Shown here piece after piece: positions 25,987 through 33,970 of a stretch of DNA of 64,000 bases (position 1 is its first letter; each line of letters opens with the position of its first letter). The stretch comes from Flavobacterium stagni. GTDB lineage: Bacteria; Bacteroidota; Bacteroidia; Flavobacteriales; Flavobacteriaceae. The position numbers and the translations under genes are program-made. The notes beneath the pieces are model-generated. The model saw nothing but the letters and a program-made list of their open reading frames with translations. It had not been told where the DNA came from and did not search any database. The stretch is from positions 62,001 through 126,000 of the forward strand of contig NZ_SBKN01000003.1 in NCBI RefSeq assembly GCF_004122105.1. The letters run 5' to 3'.

Positions 25987-27318
25987 TTACAGACGGAAGT
26001 TCATCGCCAAGATCAACCGATGTTCTTGTTTGCGCAAATCGGCTTTCCAATCCGCTGGAATTGGGTCGGTAGTAAATCCTGTGGGCGAAGTTGTACCGCC
26101 ACGACCTGCAAAATAAGGCACATTGGACTGACGGTAGTCGTATTCCAAACGGAAAGTCACACTATCGGAAGGCATCCAATCCAAAGTCGCACTGGTTTGA
26201 AACATTCGTAATTTTTCTCCATTGGCCATCGCTATTTCATAACCATTGGGTAGTGTACTGTTGGTTTGTGCGGGTGTAAAGGCCAAATAACTTCCGGGAT
26301 TGGTCACATAATCCGCTCGAGTGGTTAATGCCAAGCGGTTATTGTTCCACCAAATGCGATGGGCTATCGAACTTCCCGTCATGAAATTGGATTTGCCTGA
26401 AACACCAGGTCCATTTTGAAAGCCGTAATGATTGTTCATGCTAAAGGCGGCTTGGGTAATTCCGTGTTTTTTGTTTTCAGGATGGTAATAGCGGTACACG
26501 ATACTGTTATCATGGTGAAATCGCACCACATCCGATAAACTGCCATCGGGATTACGACTGTCACGACCCAAATAGAAATTGGCGACTAACTGAATGTTCT
26601 CATGAGGACGATAATAATTTGAATTTCCAATGCCCGGACTTTTGCTCCAACTGTTGTACGATTGCCATCCGTTGAGTAACCACAATTCGGTGCGGTAATT
26701 TTTGGTTGGAAAATATTGCACACGAGCCCCTTGAAAATAAAACGGCGTAAAGTCACACACCATACTGCGTTGGTAGCTCCAATTTTCTTGGGTAATGTAG
26801 CTCTCCAATCCGATGTAGCTCATAAAAATCCCCATTTCAACATTCAATCCATAATTTACATCAAAGTGATAGCCAGCTGCGGCTTCGCGAATGAATTTTA
26901 AATTTCCAGTACCTGTATTGCGTCCACGAGCAATTGAGCCGTCGGTTTCTTGAATGATATGCAACATACTTCCCGTTTGTAACCACAATCGACCGATAGC
27001 GTTTTTATAATTGGTTTCCAATCCAATACTTGCAAGTGCAATACTAAATTCGTTGGCCCGACCCGTAACCGCAGAAATCGTTTGGGTATTGTCTTTAGGT
27101 CGGTTAAAATTATAATTAAAATACCCATCCAAATACACGACACCCGTAACGATGGTTTCTCCGTTTTTGTCTTTTAATTGTAAGGGAAAGTCTTGTTGAC
27201 GGTTCTGACCGTTGATCCAACGGAGGTTGTAATTTTCAAAAGGTACTTTGGTAGAATCCGTTTGTGCTTGGATGGATAATGTCAACAATAAACTCCCTAG
27301 TATGTGTTTTATTTTCAT
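25987..27318 (-). CDS. Outer membrane beta-barrel protein (porin-like)
   Basis: The 443-residue protein has a signal peptide (MKIKHILGSLLLTLSIQAQ), alternating aromatic-rich beta strands throughout, and a C-terminal strand ending with phenylalanine (HRLILAMNFRL). This is the hallmark of outer membrane barrels; sequence style resembles the Bacteroidetes DUF1597/BBP2 porin-like family. The transported solute is unknown. It lies 15 bases downstream of the small gene ending at 27334 and so may be cotranscribed with kup. Confidence 0.8.
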   Translation of the reverse strand: MKIKHILGSLLLTLSIQAQTDSTKVPFENYNLRWINGQNRQQDFPLQLKDKNGETIVTGVVYLDGYFNYNFNRPKDNTQTISAVTGRANEFSIALASIGLETNYKNAIGRLWLQTGSMLHIIQETDGSIARGRNTGTGNLKFIREAAAGYHFDVNYGLNVEMGIFMSYIGLESYITQENWSYQRSMVCDFTPFYFQGARVQYFPTKNYRTELWLLNGWQSYNSWSKSPGIGNSNYYRPHENIQLVANFYLGRDSRNPDGSLSDVVRFHHDNSIVYRYYHPENKKHGITQAAFSMNNHYGFQNGPGVSGKSNFMTGSSIAHRIWWNNNRLALTTRADYVTNPGSYLAFTPAQTNSTLPNGYEIAMANGEKLRMFQTSATLDWMPSDSVTFRLEYDYRQSNVPYFAGRGGTTSPTGFTTDPIPADWKADLRKQEHRLILAMNFRL

Positions 27319-27333
27319 AAATAATGAATTGAA

Positions 27334-27615
27334 TTATAAATAGATATGTGTTTGATTTTCAAATAAAAAAACAGAATATAAATCTTCGTGTTTTAGTGTA
27401 ATGCCTTCCGATTGCGCAAGGGACAAAACGGAAGGCGTGGGTTGTAATGGATCCACTTCATGAAAGTCCCAACGCTCTACAAAATGCCGTGTTCCGTGAT
27501 AAAATCCGGTGAAAACGCCGCATAATTTTTCCCCCGATTGCAATTCGATTTGGACTTTTAAATCCGTCAATTGATCCAGTTGATCATACAAGACTCTTGA
27601 TTTATCGGTTTCCAT
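27334..27615 (-). CDS. Small protein of unknown function, overlapping kup
   Basis: The 93-residue protein starts at the ATG at 27615, overlapping the end of kup by 14 bases, which suggests coupling. The central part (DLKVQIELQSGEKLCGVFTGFYHG) alternates as beta strands, vaguely like an Sm or OB barrel. No family is recognised. Its position between a potassium transporter and a porin-like barrel may hint at a shared role. Confidence 0.55.
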   Translation of the reverse strand: METDKSRVLYDQLDQLTDLKVQIELQSGEKLCGVFTGFYHGTRHFVERWDFHEVDPLQPTPSVLSLAQSEGITLKHEDLYSVFLFENQTHIYL

Positions 27616-29578
27616 GCTTTTCACGATTAAGTTCAAACGGTGCGGCAGGTTGGTAGACCAATGGCACATCTTCTATAATCACATCGCTTTTGTCCAATCC
27701 AAAGGCTTTTTCATCGCTAATTCCCATGTGTTTCAGGTAATAATAGCTATTCAATAAAATGCTGTCACGAATTTTGAATTCATTTTCCACAGATAAATAT
27801 TTCTCAATGACAATAAATTTAAAATCAGGTTCGCTGTTGTATTTGGTCGAACCGTCAGGGCGAATGTGCAGGTTGAGTTCTTGGCATTGCACTAAATCCT
27901 GCACAATTTTCTTGAAGAGCAATTCGGTTTTAGGTTGGATACGGAAACCAATATTCAAATTCACTTTAATCACTTTATCATCCACCAATTCGGTCACATT
28001 GTACGTCATCGTATACGGATCATTGGTTCGGTTGATATGTAAAAACCAATATACATCAGCCCGTTTGGGTTTTTTGCCAAATAATGATTTGATGATTTTG
28101 TCTTCAATTTGGTGACGACGGTCGGCTTTGGTAAGGTAAATCAAATGCGTAGCCGTTTTCGGAATACTATCGTCTTCGGATAATTCAGAAAGTATCTTAC
28201 TGTATTGACCCAATTCAGAGAAACGCGTATAGCGGTTGTGAATTTTTCGGGCTTCGTACCAAATGTACATCACGGAGAAAATGCCCAATTCGAAGAATAA
28301 AAACATCCAACGTTCTTTGATTTTCGCCACATTGGCAATAAAGAAGGACGTTTCCACAATACTGAATAATGTTAAAATTCCGATTACTTGCCAACGTTGC
28401 CATTTCAATCGGTAATACAAGAAATAACCGAGTAAAACCGTTGTCATCATCATCGTAATAGTTATCGAGAATCCGTATGCCGCTTCCATGTGTTCGGAAG
28501 AACGGAAATACAAGATCATCAAGACACAACCAAACCACAAGACAGTATTCACAGACGGAATATAAATTTGTCCTTTCATTTCAGATGGTTGACGCACCGC
28601 CACTCGAGGCCAGAAATTTAAGTTCATGGCTTCATTAATAAGCGTGTAACTACCGCTGATTAAGGCTTGGGAGGCAATGACGGTAGCCATGGTTGCGATA
28701 ATAATCGACGGCACCAAGAACCAATCGGGGACAATTTCATAAAACGGATTTTTCCCGTCTAGAAAAGCACTTTTTTGATGCATCATCCAAGCAGCTTGTC
28801 CTAAGTAATTCACTACCAAACTGATTTTGACAAAAACCCAACTGATGCGAATATTTTTCAAGCCACAATGCCCCAAATCGGAATACAAGGCTTCGGCTCC
28901 CGTGGTACAAAGGAAAACCGAACCCAACAACCAGAACCCCGCGGGATACTGACTCAACATTTCATAGGCATAGTAGGGGTTTAACGCTTTTAAAATTTCG
29001 GGATGATACGTGATTTGGTGAATTCCCAATAGGAATAACATACTAAACCAAACCAACATCACGGGTCCAAACGAACGTCCGATAATGTGTGTGCCAAACC
29101 GTTGGAAGAAAAAGAGTAGAGAGAGAATCAAGATAACAATTCCAATGGTCAAGGAATTACCAGCGACAATTGTATTTTCCAAGCCTTTCACCATACCCAA
29201 TCCTTCTACAGCTGATGCTACAGAAATAGGTGGCGTGATTATTCCGTCCGCCAGTAACGTTGTTGCGCCTAAAATAGCAGGAATCACGAGTTTTTTACCA
29301 TAGCGACGAACCAAGGCGTAAAGAGAGAAAATCCCGCCTTCTCCATTATTGTCGGCTTTTAAGGTGAGCCAAATGTACTTGATGGAGGTTTGAAGTGTAA
29401 GGGTCCAAAAGATGGCCGAAACACCACCATAAACGAGTATTTCTTCGATTTTTCGATTGCCCATGACAGCGCGAAGGGCGTAGAGTGGACTCGTTCCGAT
29501 GTCCCCATAAATTATTCCGAGCGCCACTAAAACCGAGGCCAAGGTAACTTTTTGCGTAAGCGAATGCTTTGAATTCAT
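27602..29578 (-). CDS. kup: KUP/HAK/KT-type potassium uptake permease
   Basis: The 658-residue length is normal for the family. The N-terminus ALGIIYGDIGTSPLYALRA is diagnostic, and about twelve transmembrane helices are followed by a soluble C-terminal domain of about 190 residues. Conserved GDIGTSP and TTGAEALYSDLGH motifs are seen. It imports K+ with protons at the inner membrane. A KdpDE-like two-component system sits directly upstream on the same strand across a 180-base gap, which may control it. Confidence 0.97.
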   Translation of the reverse strand: MNSKHSLTQKVTLASVLVALGIIYGDIGTSPLYALRAVMGNRKIEEILVYGGVSAIFWTLTLQTSIKYIWLTLKADNNGEGGIFSLYALVRRYGKKLVIPAILGATTLLADGIITPPISVASAVEGLGMVKGLENTIVAGNSLTIGIVILILSLLFFFQRFGTHIIGRSFGPVMLVWFSMLFLLGIHQITYHPEILKALNPYYAYEMLSQYPAGFWLLGSVFLCTTGAEALYSDLGHCGLKNIRISWVFVKISLVVNYLGQAAWMMHQKSAFLDGKNPFYEIVPDWFLVPSIIIATMATVIASQALISGSYTLINEAMNLNFWPRVAVRQPSEMKGQIYIPSVNTVLWFGCVLMILYFRSSEHMEAAYGFSITITMMMTTVLLGYFLYYRLKWQRWQVIGILTLFSIVETSFFIANVAKIKERWMFLFFELGIFSVMYIWYEARKIHNRYTRFSELGQYSKILSELSEDDSIPKTATHLIYLTKADRRHQIEDKIIKSLFGKKPKRADVYWFLHINRTNDPYTMTYNVTELVDDKVIKVNLNIGFRIQPKTELLFKKIVQDLVQCQELNLHIRPDGSTKYNSEPDFKFIVIEKYLSVENEFKIRDSILLNSYYYLKHMGISDEKAFGLDKSDVIIEDVPLVYQPAAPFELNREKHGNR

Positions 29579-29672
29579 AATAGTAAACTTTGATGAGGCA
29601 AAGTTCGCTCGCTATCTATCGGTAAAATCTAAAGAAAGAAGGGATGGGTGTAAAGATTTTATAAAGAAAAGA

Positions 29673-29759
29673 GAATTATGAATTATGAATTATGAATTAT
29701 GAATTATGAATTATGAATGCACTTTTTACTAATAATTCATAACTCATAACTCATAACTA
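29673..29759. repeat. GAATTAT and AACTCAT heptad array at the kdpE-like gene's stop codon
   Basis: Six GAATTAT units (29673-29714) are followed by a short break and then three AACTCAT-type units ending one base from the stop codon at 29760. Read along the minus-strand transcript, AGTTATG units start right after the TAA and lead into ATAATTC units. No terminator is seen here. Confidence 0.85.
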
Positions 29760-30437
29760 TTAAACAAACCGGTAGCCCACACCGCTTTCCGTCAAAATAT
29801 GTTCGGGTTGGTTGGGGTTGGTTTCAATTTTTTTGCGAAGGGTTCCAATAAATACGCGTAAATACTGGGTTTCCGTTTGGGCACCTACGCCCCAGATTTC
29901 TTTCAAAATGTATTGATGGGTGAGTACCCGACCTTCGTTTTTTAGCAACAACACTAATAAAGAAAACTCAGTGGCGGTGAGTTTGATTCCTTCGCCAGCC
30001 TTTTTAACGGTATGCGCAGTGAGATCAACTTCTAAATCGCCCGAAGTATATACAGTCGTTCCATTGTTGGTTTGCTGACTGCGAAGAGCCGACCGAATAC
30101 GGGCTTGCAACTCGGCCGTGCGAAAGGGTTTGGTCAAGTAATCATTCGCCCCATTATCCAACGCCTTCACAATATCCGCTTCTTGATCCAACGCTGACAG
30201 GATAAAAATGGGTTTGTTGTACCAAAGTCGGAGCTCCTTCAAGACCTCATGGCCATTCATATCCGGCAAACCCAAATCCAATAAAATCAAATCGGGCGTA
30301 TGATTTGCTGCCAGGAGAATCCCTTGCTTACCATTTTCTGCCAAAATAACCTTGTAACCACTATTCTCTAAAGTGATTTCCAACAAGCGCCGAATCTGGG
30401 GTTCGTCATCAATGATTACTATACGGGCGTTATTCAT
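29760..30437 (-). CDS. OmpR/KdpE-family response regulator
   Basis: The 225-residue protein has an N-terminal receiver domain (IVIIDDEPQIR, phospho-acceptor Asp in LILLDLGLPDMNG, Thr/Ser in FILSALDQ, Lys in YLTKPF) and a winged-helix DNA-binding domain with the recognition helix near TQYLRVFIGTLRKKIE. It closely follows KdpE in style. The start overlaps the end of the kinase gene by 8 bases (translational coupling). Confidence 0.92.
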   Translation of the reverse strand: MNNARIVIIDDEPQIRRLLEITLENSGYKVILAENGKQGILLAANHTPDLILLDLGLPDMNGHEVLKELRLWYNKPIFILSALDQEADIVKALDNGANDYLTKPFRTAELQARIRSALRSQQTNNGTTVYTSGDLEVDLTAHTVKKAGEGIKLTATEFSLLVLLLKNEGRVLTHQYILKEIWGVGAQTETQYLRVFIGTLRKKIETNPNQPEHILTESGVGYRFV

Positions 30438-31488
30438 TTTTCAATTGATTCAAATAATTGGTTTTTACTGGGATTTGCATCAATAGCTGTAATCCCGAAC
30501 GGTCACTGCGGTTCTGGGCTTTTACCGAACCTTGTAATGCTTCAATATAGCCTTTGACAATCGACAATCCCAATCCCGTCCCTCCCGTTTGGGTGTGCGG
30601 TAATCGGTAAAATTTTTCAAATAAGGTTTCCAAATGTGCTTCAGGAACACCCGAACCTTCATCGGTTATGCTGATTTCTAATAGGTCATCTGAAATGGCT
30701 ACTTCAATGTAAACGTTTCCTTGTGTATAGAGTAGCGCATTTTTCACAACGTTCAACACAATTTGATCCCACAATCCCGCGTCTGTTTGACATAACGGCA
30801 ACTGTTCGTTCGGAGTAAAATGTATTCTATTTTGATCGGGAAAATGATGTTGTAACGTTCCGTGTATGATATCGTTGATGTCGCACCATTCCATTTTTGG
30901 CGCAAGCAAACCCGATTCAAGACGGCTTACGTTCAAAATATTATTCACTTGCAAATGCAATTGAAGTCCGGCCGACTCAATCTGCTGCAATAAATCAGTT
31001 TGTTCTTGGGGAGCTAATTTTTCTTTTAACTGTTGCAAGGTTTCTGCCGAACCGATTATCGTGGCTATCGGTGTACGCAACTCGTGCGAAAGTGAGTTAA
31101 AGAAAGTCGAGTACAAGGTTAAGGTGCGTTCTTTTTCAGCTTGTTCTTGGTTTTGTATTTGTATTTTTCGAATACGTCGTGTAAATACCACATTGACCAA
31201 TGCAATTACAAAATACATGGAAAAAAGTAAAATATCTTCAGGGCTTGTAATATGAAATGTGAAGACAGGCGGAATAAAAAAGAAGTTCCAGACTAAAGCA
31301 CTTAATGCAGCTATGATCAAAATAGGAATGATTTCAAAGGTCATAGCCATAATTGAAACCGTCATCAGCAAAAGCAAGGCGACCACGCGATAGCCCAAAA
31401 CGTCCCGAAAAATAAAGCACGGCAAACAAACCAACAGTAGTAAGACTACGCCAGTACCCAATTGCTTGATCCATGGTTTGGTTTGCAT
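30430..31488 (-). CDS. KdpD-like sensor histidine kinase, truncated form
   Basis: From the ATG at 31488 the protein has 352 residues. It carries the four-helix DUF4118 membrane domain typical of KdpD (about 15-105), then a HisKA H-box (NSLSHELRTPIATIIGSAETLQ) and an ATPase domain with N box (NVVKNALLY), DEGSGVP and GTGLGLSIVKGYIE. The large N-terminal KdpD and Usp cytoplasmic domains are missing, a recognised short form. No kdpFABC genes are near; the adjacent transporter is kup. Likely senses K+ or osmotic state. Confidence 0.88.
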   Translation of the reverse strand: MQTKPWIKQLGTGVVLLLLVCLPCFIFRDVLGYRVVALLLLMTVSIMAMTFEIIPILIIAALSALVWNFFFIPPVFTFHITSPEDILLFSMYFVIALVNVVFTRRIRKIQIQNQEQAEKERTLTLYSTFFNSLSHELRTPIATIIGSAETLQQLKEKLAPQEQTDLLQQIESAGLQLHLQVNNILNVSRLESGLLAPKMEWCDINDIIHGTLQHHFPDQNRIHFTPNEQLPLCQTDAGLWDQIVLNVVKNALLYTQGNVYIEVAISDDLLEISITDEGSGVPEAHLETLFEKFYRLPHTQTGGTGLGLSIVKGYIEALQGSVKAQNRSDRSGLQLLMQIPVKTNYLNQLKNE

Positions 31489-31606
31489 CCCACAAAGGTA
31501 CGGACTTGGATATAAAGAAAAAGTAAATTTTAAGGCACGATTAATGAATATTTTTTGGCAGCACAAGCCTGGTTTTCAAAGGCGCAATGGTCCCGCTTTC
31601 GCCTTT

Positions 31607-31681
31607 ACCTGCCTGCCGGCAGGCAGGTCTCTCCGCTACGCTTCGAGGATATCGGCTCTACCTGCCTGCCGGCAGGCAGGT
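31607..31681. repeat. Two copies of a perfect 22-bp palindrome (GCCTGCC/GGCAGGC type)
   Basis: Perfect palindromes of ACCTGCCTGCC plus its complement occupy 31607-31628 and 31660-31681. They are 53 bp apart in a 150-base spacer between threonine synthase and the kinase gene. The DNA around them (CGCTTTCGCC, TCTCCGCTACGCTTCGAGG) is GC-rich compared with the flanks. They could form strong hairpins in either transcript or be protein-binding sites. Confidence 0.85.
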
Positions 31682-31716
31682 CGGGGGCTGTATCTACGTT
31701 TTGTGTATTTAAGAAA

Positions 31717-33009
31717 TTATCTATTTAATAAAAAAGATTTCAATTGCGCATACGTTGCTATACGTGTTTTTACCTTTTCCAAGGGTAAGAGCTGGGCAAT
31801 AGCTTCGGGCAATGGCAATTGAATCGATAACGTATTTTCTACTTCTTCTAAAAACTTAACAGGATGCGCGGTTTCCAAAAACAAACCTATCGCGTTGGGA
31901 TGATTTTTTAAGGCTTGCTGCAATCCCAAATAACCCACAGCACCATGAGGTTCGGCAATGTACCCCGTTTGGGAATAGATGGTTTGCATAACAGCACGTG
32001 TTTGTTCGTCGGTATAGGAGTAGGAGGAAAAGTCGTTCAATAAAGCTTCTAGACTGTGATCATACATGGCTTGAATCCGTACAAAATTACTCGGATTCCC
32101 CACGTCCATGGCATTGGAAATAGTCGGTTTTGAAGGTTTTGGAATATAATTTCCGGTTTGTAAAAATTCGGGTACGGTATCATTAACATTGGTGGCGGCT
32201 ACAAAGTGGGTAATCGGCAATCCCATTTTTTTAGCCAATAAACCAGCACATATATTTCCAAAATTACCACTTGGACACGATACGATGATTTCTTTTTGGT
32301 GCTTTTTCATTTGTTGCCACGCAAAGAAATAATACAACATCTGTGGCAACCATCGCGCCACATTAATGGAATTGGCTGAGGTGAGTCCACAACCTTTTAA
32401 ATCCGTATCCAAAAAAGCCGTTTTCACCATGTCTTGGCAATCGTCAAAAACGCCATCCACTTCGAGTGCATGAATGTTTTGTCCTAACGTTGTCAATTGC
32501 CGTTCTTGAATATCACTCACTTTTCCCGAAGGGTAGAGAATGACGACATCGACGCCTTTTACTCCCAAAAATCCGCTGGCTACTGCACCACCAGTATCAC
32601 CAGAAGTAGCTACCAAAACCGTTACTTTTTCCTCAGAATTTCGGTTGAAATAGCCCAAACAACGCGACATGAATCGGGCGCCCACGTCTTTGAAGGCGAG
32701 GGTCGGACCGTGGTACAGTTCTAGACTATAAGTATTTTCATGTACCGCCACACACGGGAAATCAAAGCACAGTGTTTCTGCTATGATTTGCCGTAATTCC
32801 GATTCTGGAATGCTTTCACCCACAAAAGGCGCCATCACTTGAAAGGCAACTTCCTCACGGGAATACTGCTCTAAGTTGGCAATAAATTCGGGTGATAAAG
32901 TTGGAATCTGTTCGGGATAATAGAGTCCGCGATCGGGAGCAATACCCGCAATCACGGCTTCTTTAAACGATACTTTATGGTTGGGATTGTTGAGACTGTA
33001 GTAGTTCAT
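31717..33009 (-). CDS. thrC: Threonine synthase
   Basis: The 430-residue PLP enzyme converts O-phosphohomoserine to threonine. The N-terminus NYYSLNNPNHKVSFKEAVIAGIAPDRGLYYPE is typical of the bacterial type. The PLP lysine is in LAFKDVGARFM, and the phosphate-binding loop in VATSGDTGGAV. SCPSGNFGNICAGLLAKKMG follows. It is the last gene of the thrABC operon, 15 bases after thrB. Confidence 0.97.
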   Translation of the reverse strand: MNYYSLNNPNHKVSFKEAVIAGIAPDRGLYYPEQIPTLSPEFIANLEQYSREEVAFQVMAPFVGESIPESELRQIIAETLCFDFPCVAVHENTYSLELYHGPTLAFKDVGARFMSRCLGYFNRNSEEKVTVLVATSGDTGGAVASGFLGVKGVDVVILYPSGKVSDIQERQLTTLGQNIHALEVDGVFDDCQDMVKTAFLDTDLKGCGLTSANSINVARWLPQMLYYFFAWQQMKKHQKEIIVSCPSGNFGNICAGLLAKKMGLPITHFVAATNVNDTVPEFLQTGNYIPKPSKPTISNAMDVGNPSNFVRIQAMYDHSLEALLNDFSSYSYTDEQTRAVMQTIYSQTGYIAEPHGAVGYLGLQQALKNHPNAIGLFLETAHPVKFLEEVENTLSIQLPLPEAIAQLLPLEKVKTRIATYAQLKSFLLNR

Positions 33010-33024
33010 GGTGGAAGTTTCAGG

Positions 33025-33963
33025 TTAAGCAATGGATTCAATAATACGTACGCCTTCGGTATCAATGGCTGAAATGTGGATGTCAAAAGCAATTCCGGTC
33101 TCCAAATAGGCCTGACTCATGGCAAAGGCGGTTTTTTCCGCTTGGGAAATACCTTTGCACAAGGCAAAAACAGAAGGTCCGGCTCCTGAGATACCCGCTC
33201 CCAAGGCACCACTGAGTAGTGCGGCCGACTTGAGTTCGTCAAAAAACGGAATGAGTCCCTTTCGCAAAGGTTCGATGACCACATCTTGCAACGAACGTCC
33301 AATCAACGCATAATCTTGAGTGCAGAGTCCGGCAACCAGTCCGCCCACATTGCCCCATTGGGTAATGGCCGCTTTTAAGGAAATAGTGGGTTCCAAAACG
33401 GCCCGTGCATCGGCAGTTTTTAACTCAATTTGCGGGTGCAGTACAACGGCATATAATTCACTGGGGGCAGGAATTTCGACCACATCCAACGGACCGTAAC
33501 CGCGAATTAAGGTGAAATTACCCAACATACAAGGAGCGACATTATCTGCATGTTCACAGCCGCTTGCTATGGCTTCGCCCTTCATCGCTGCATTAAGCAA
33601 TTCTTTTTTGGAAAGCGGATACCCCAAAAGTGCATTGATTCCAAACGCAGCTCCTGAGGCACTTGCCGACGAACTGCCAATGCCGCTTCCGGCTCGGATT
33701 TTTTTATGGATTTCGATTTCAATTCCAAAATCGGGTTCGCCCACTTCATCCAATACGGCTTGTGCGGCAACTCCGGCAACATTTTTATCGATTTCGAAAG
33801 GCAAAGTAGCGCCTGTGATTTTGGTTATTCGCAATCCTTTTTCAGTTACTTTTCGAAAAATCATTTCATCTCCAATGGCTTGCAAGCAAACACCAATGAC
33901 GTCAAAGCCACAATTCAAATTGGCAATCGAAGCGGGAGCAAAGAGTTTGAGTTCGGTCATCAC
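33025..33963 (-). CDS. thrB: Homoserine kinase
   Basis: The 312-residue GHMP-family kinase phosphorylates homoserine with ATP. The N-terminal MTELKLFAPASIANLNCGFDVIG and the ATP-binding motif RAGSGIGSSSASASGAAFG are diagnostic; the C-terminal GAGISGAGPSVFAL motif is also present. Two ATG codons in tandem (33963 and 33960) could serve as start. It lies seven bases after thrA. Confidence 0.96.
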   Translation of the reverse strand: MMTELKLFAPASIANLNCGFDVIGVCLQAIGDEMIFRKVTEKGLRITKITGATLPFEIDKNVAGVAAQAVLDEVGEPDFGIEIEIHKKIRAGSGIGSSSASASGAAFGINALLGYPLSKKELLNAAMKGEAIASGCEHADNVAPCMLGNFTLIRGYGPLDVVEIPAPSELYAVVLHPQIELKTADARAVLEPTISLKAAITQWGNVGGLVAGLCTQDYALIGRSLQDVVIEPLRKGLIPFFDELKSAALLSGALGAGISGAGPSVFALCKGISQAEKTAFAMSQAYLETGIAFDIHISAIDTEGVRIIESIA

Positions 33964-33970
33964 TTTTTAT

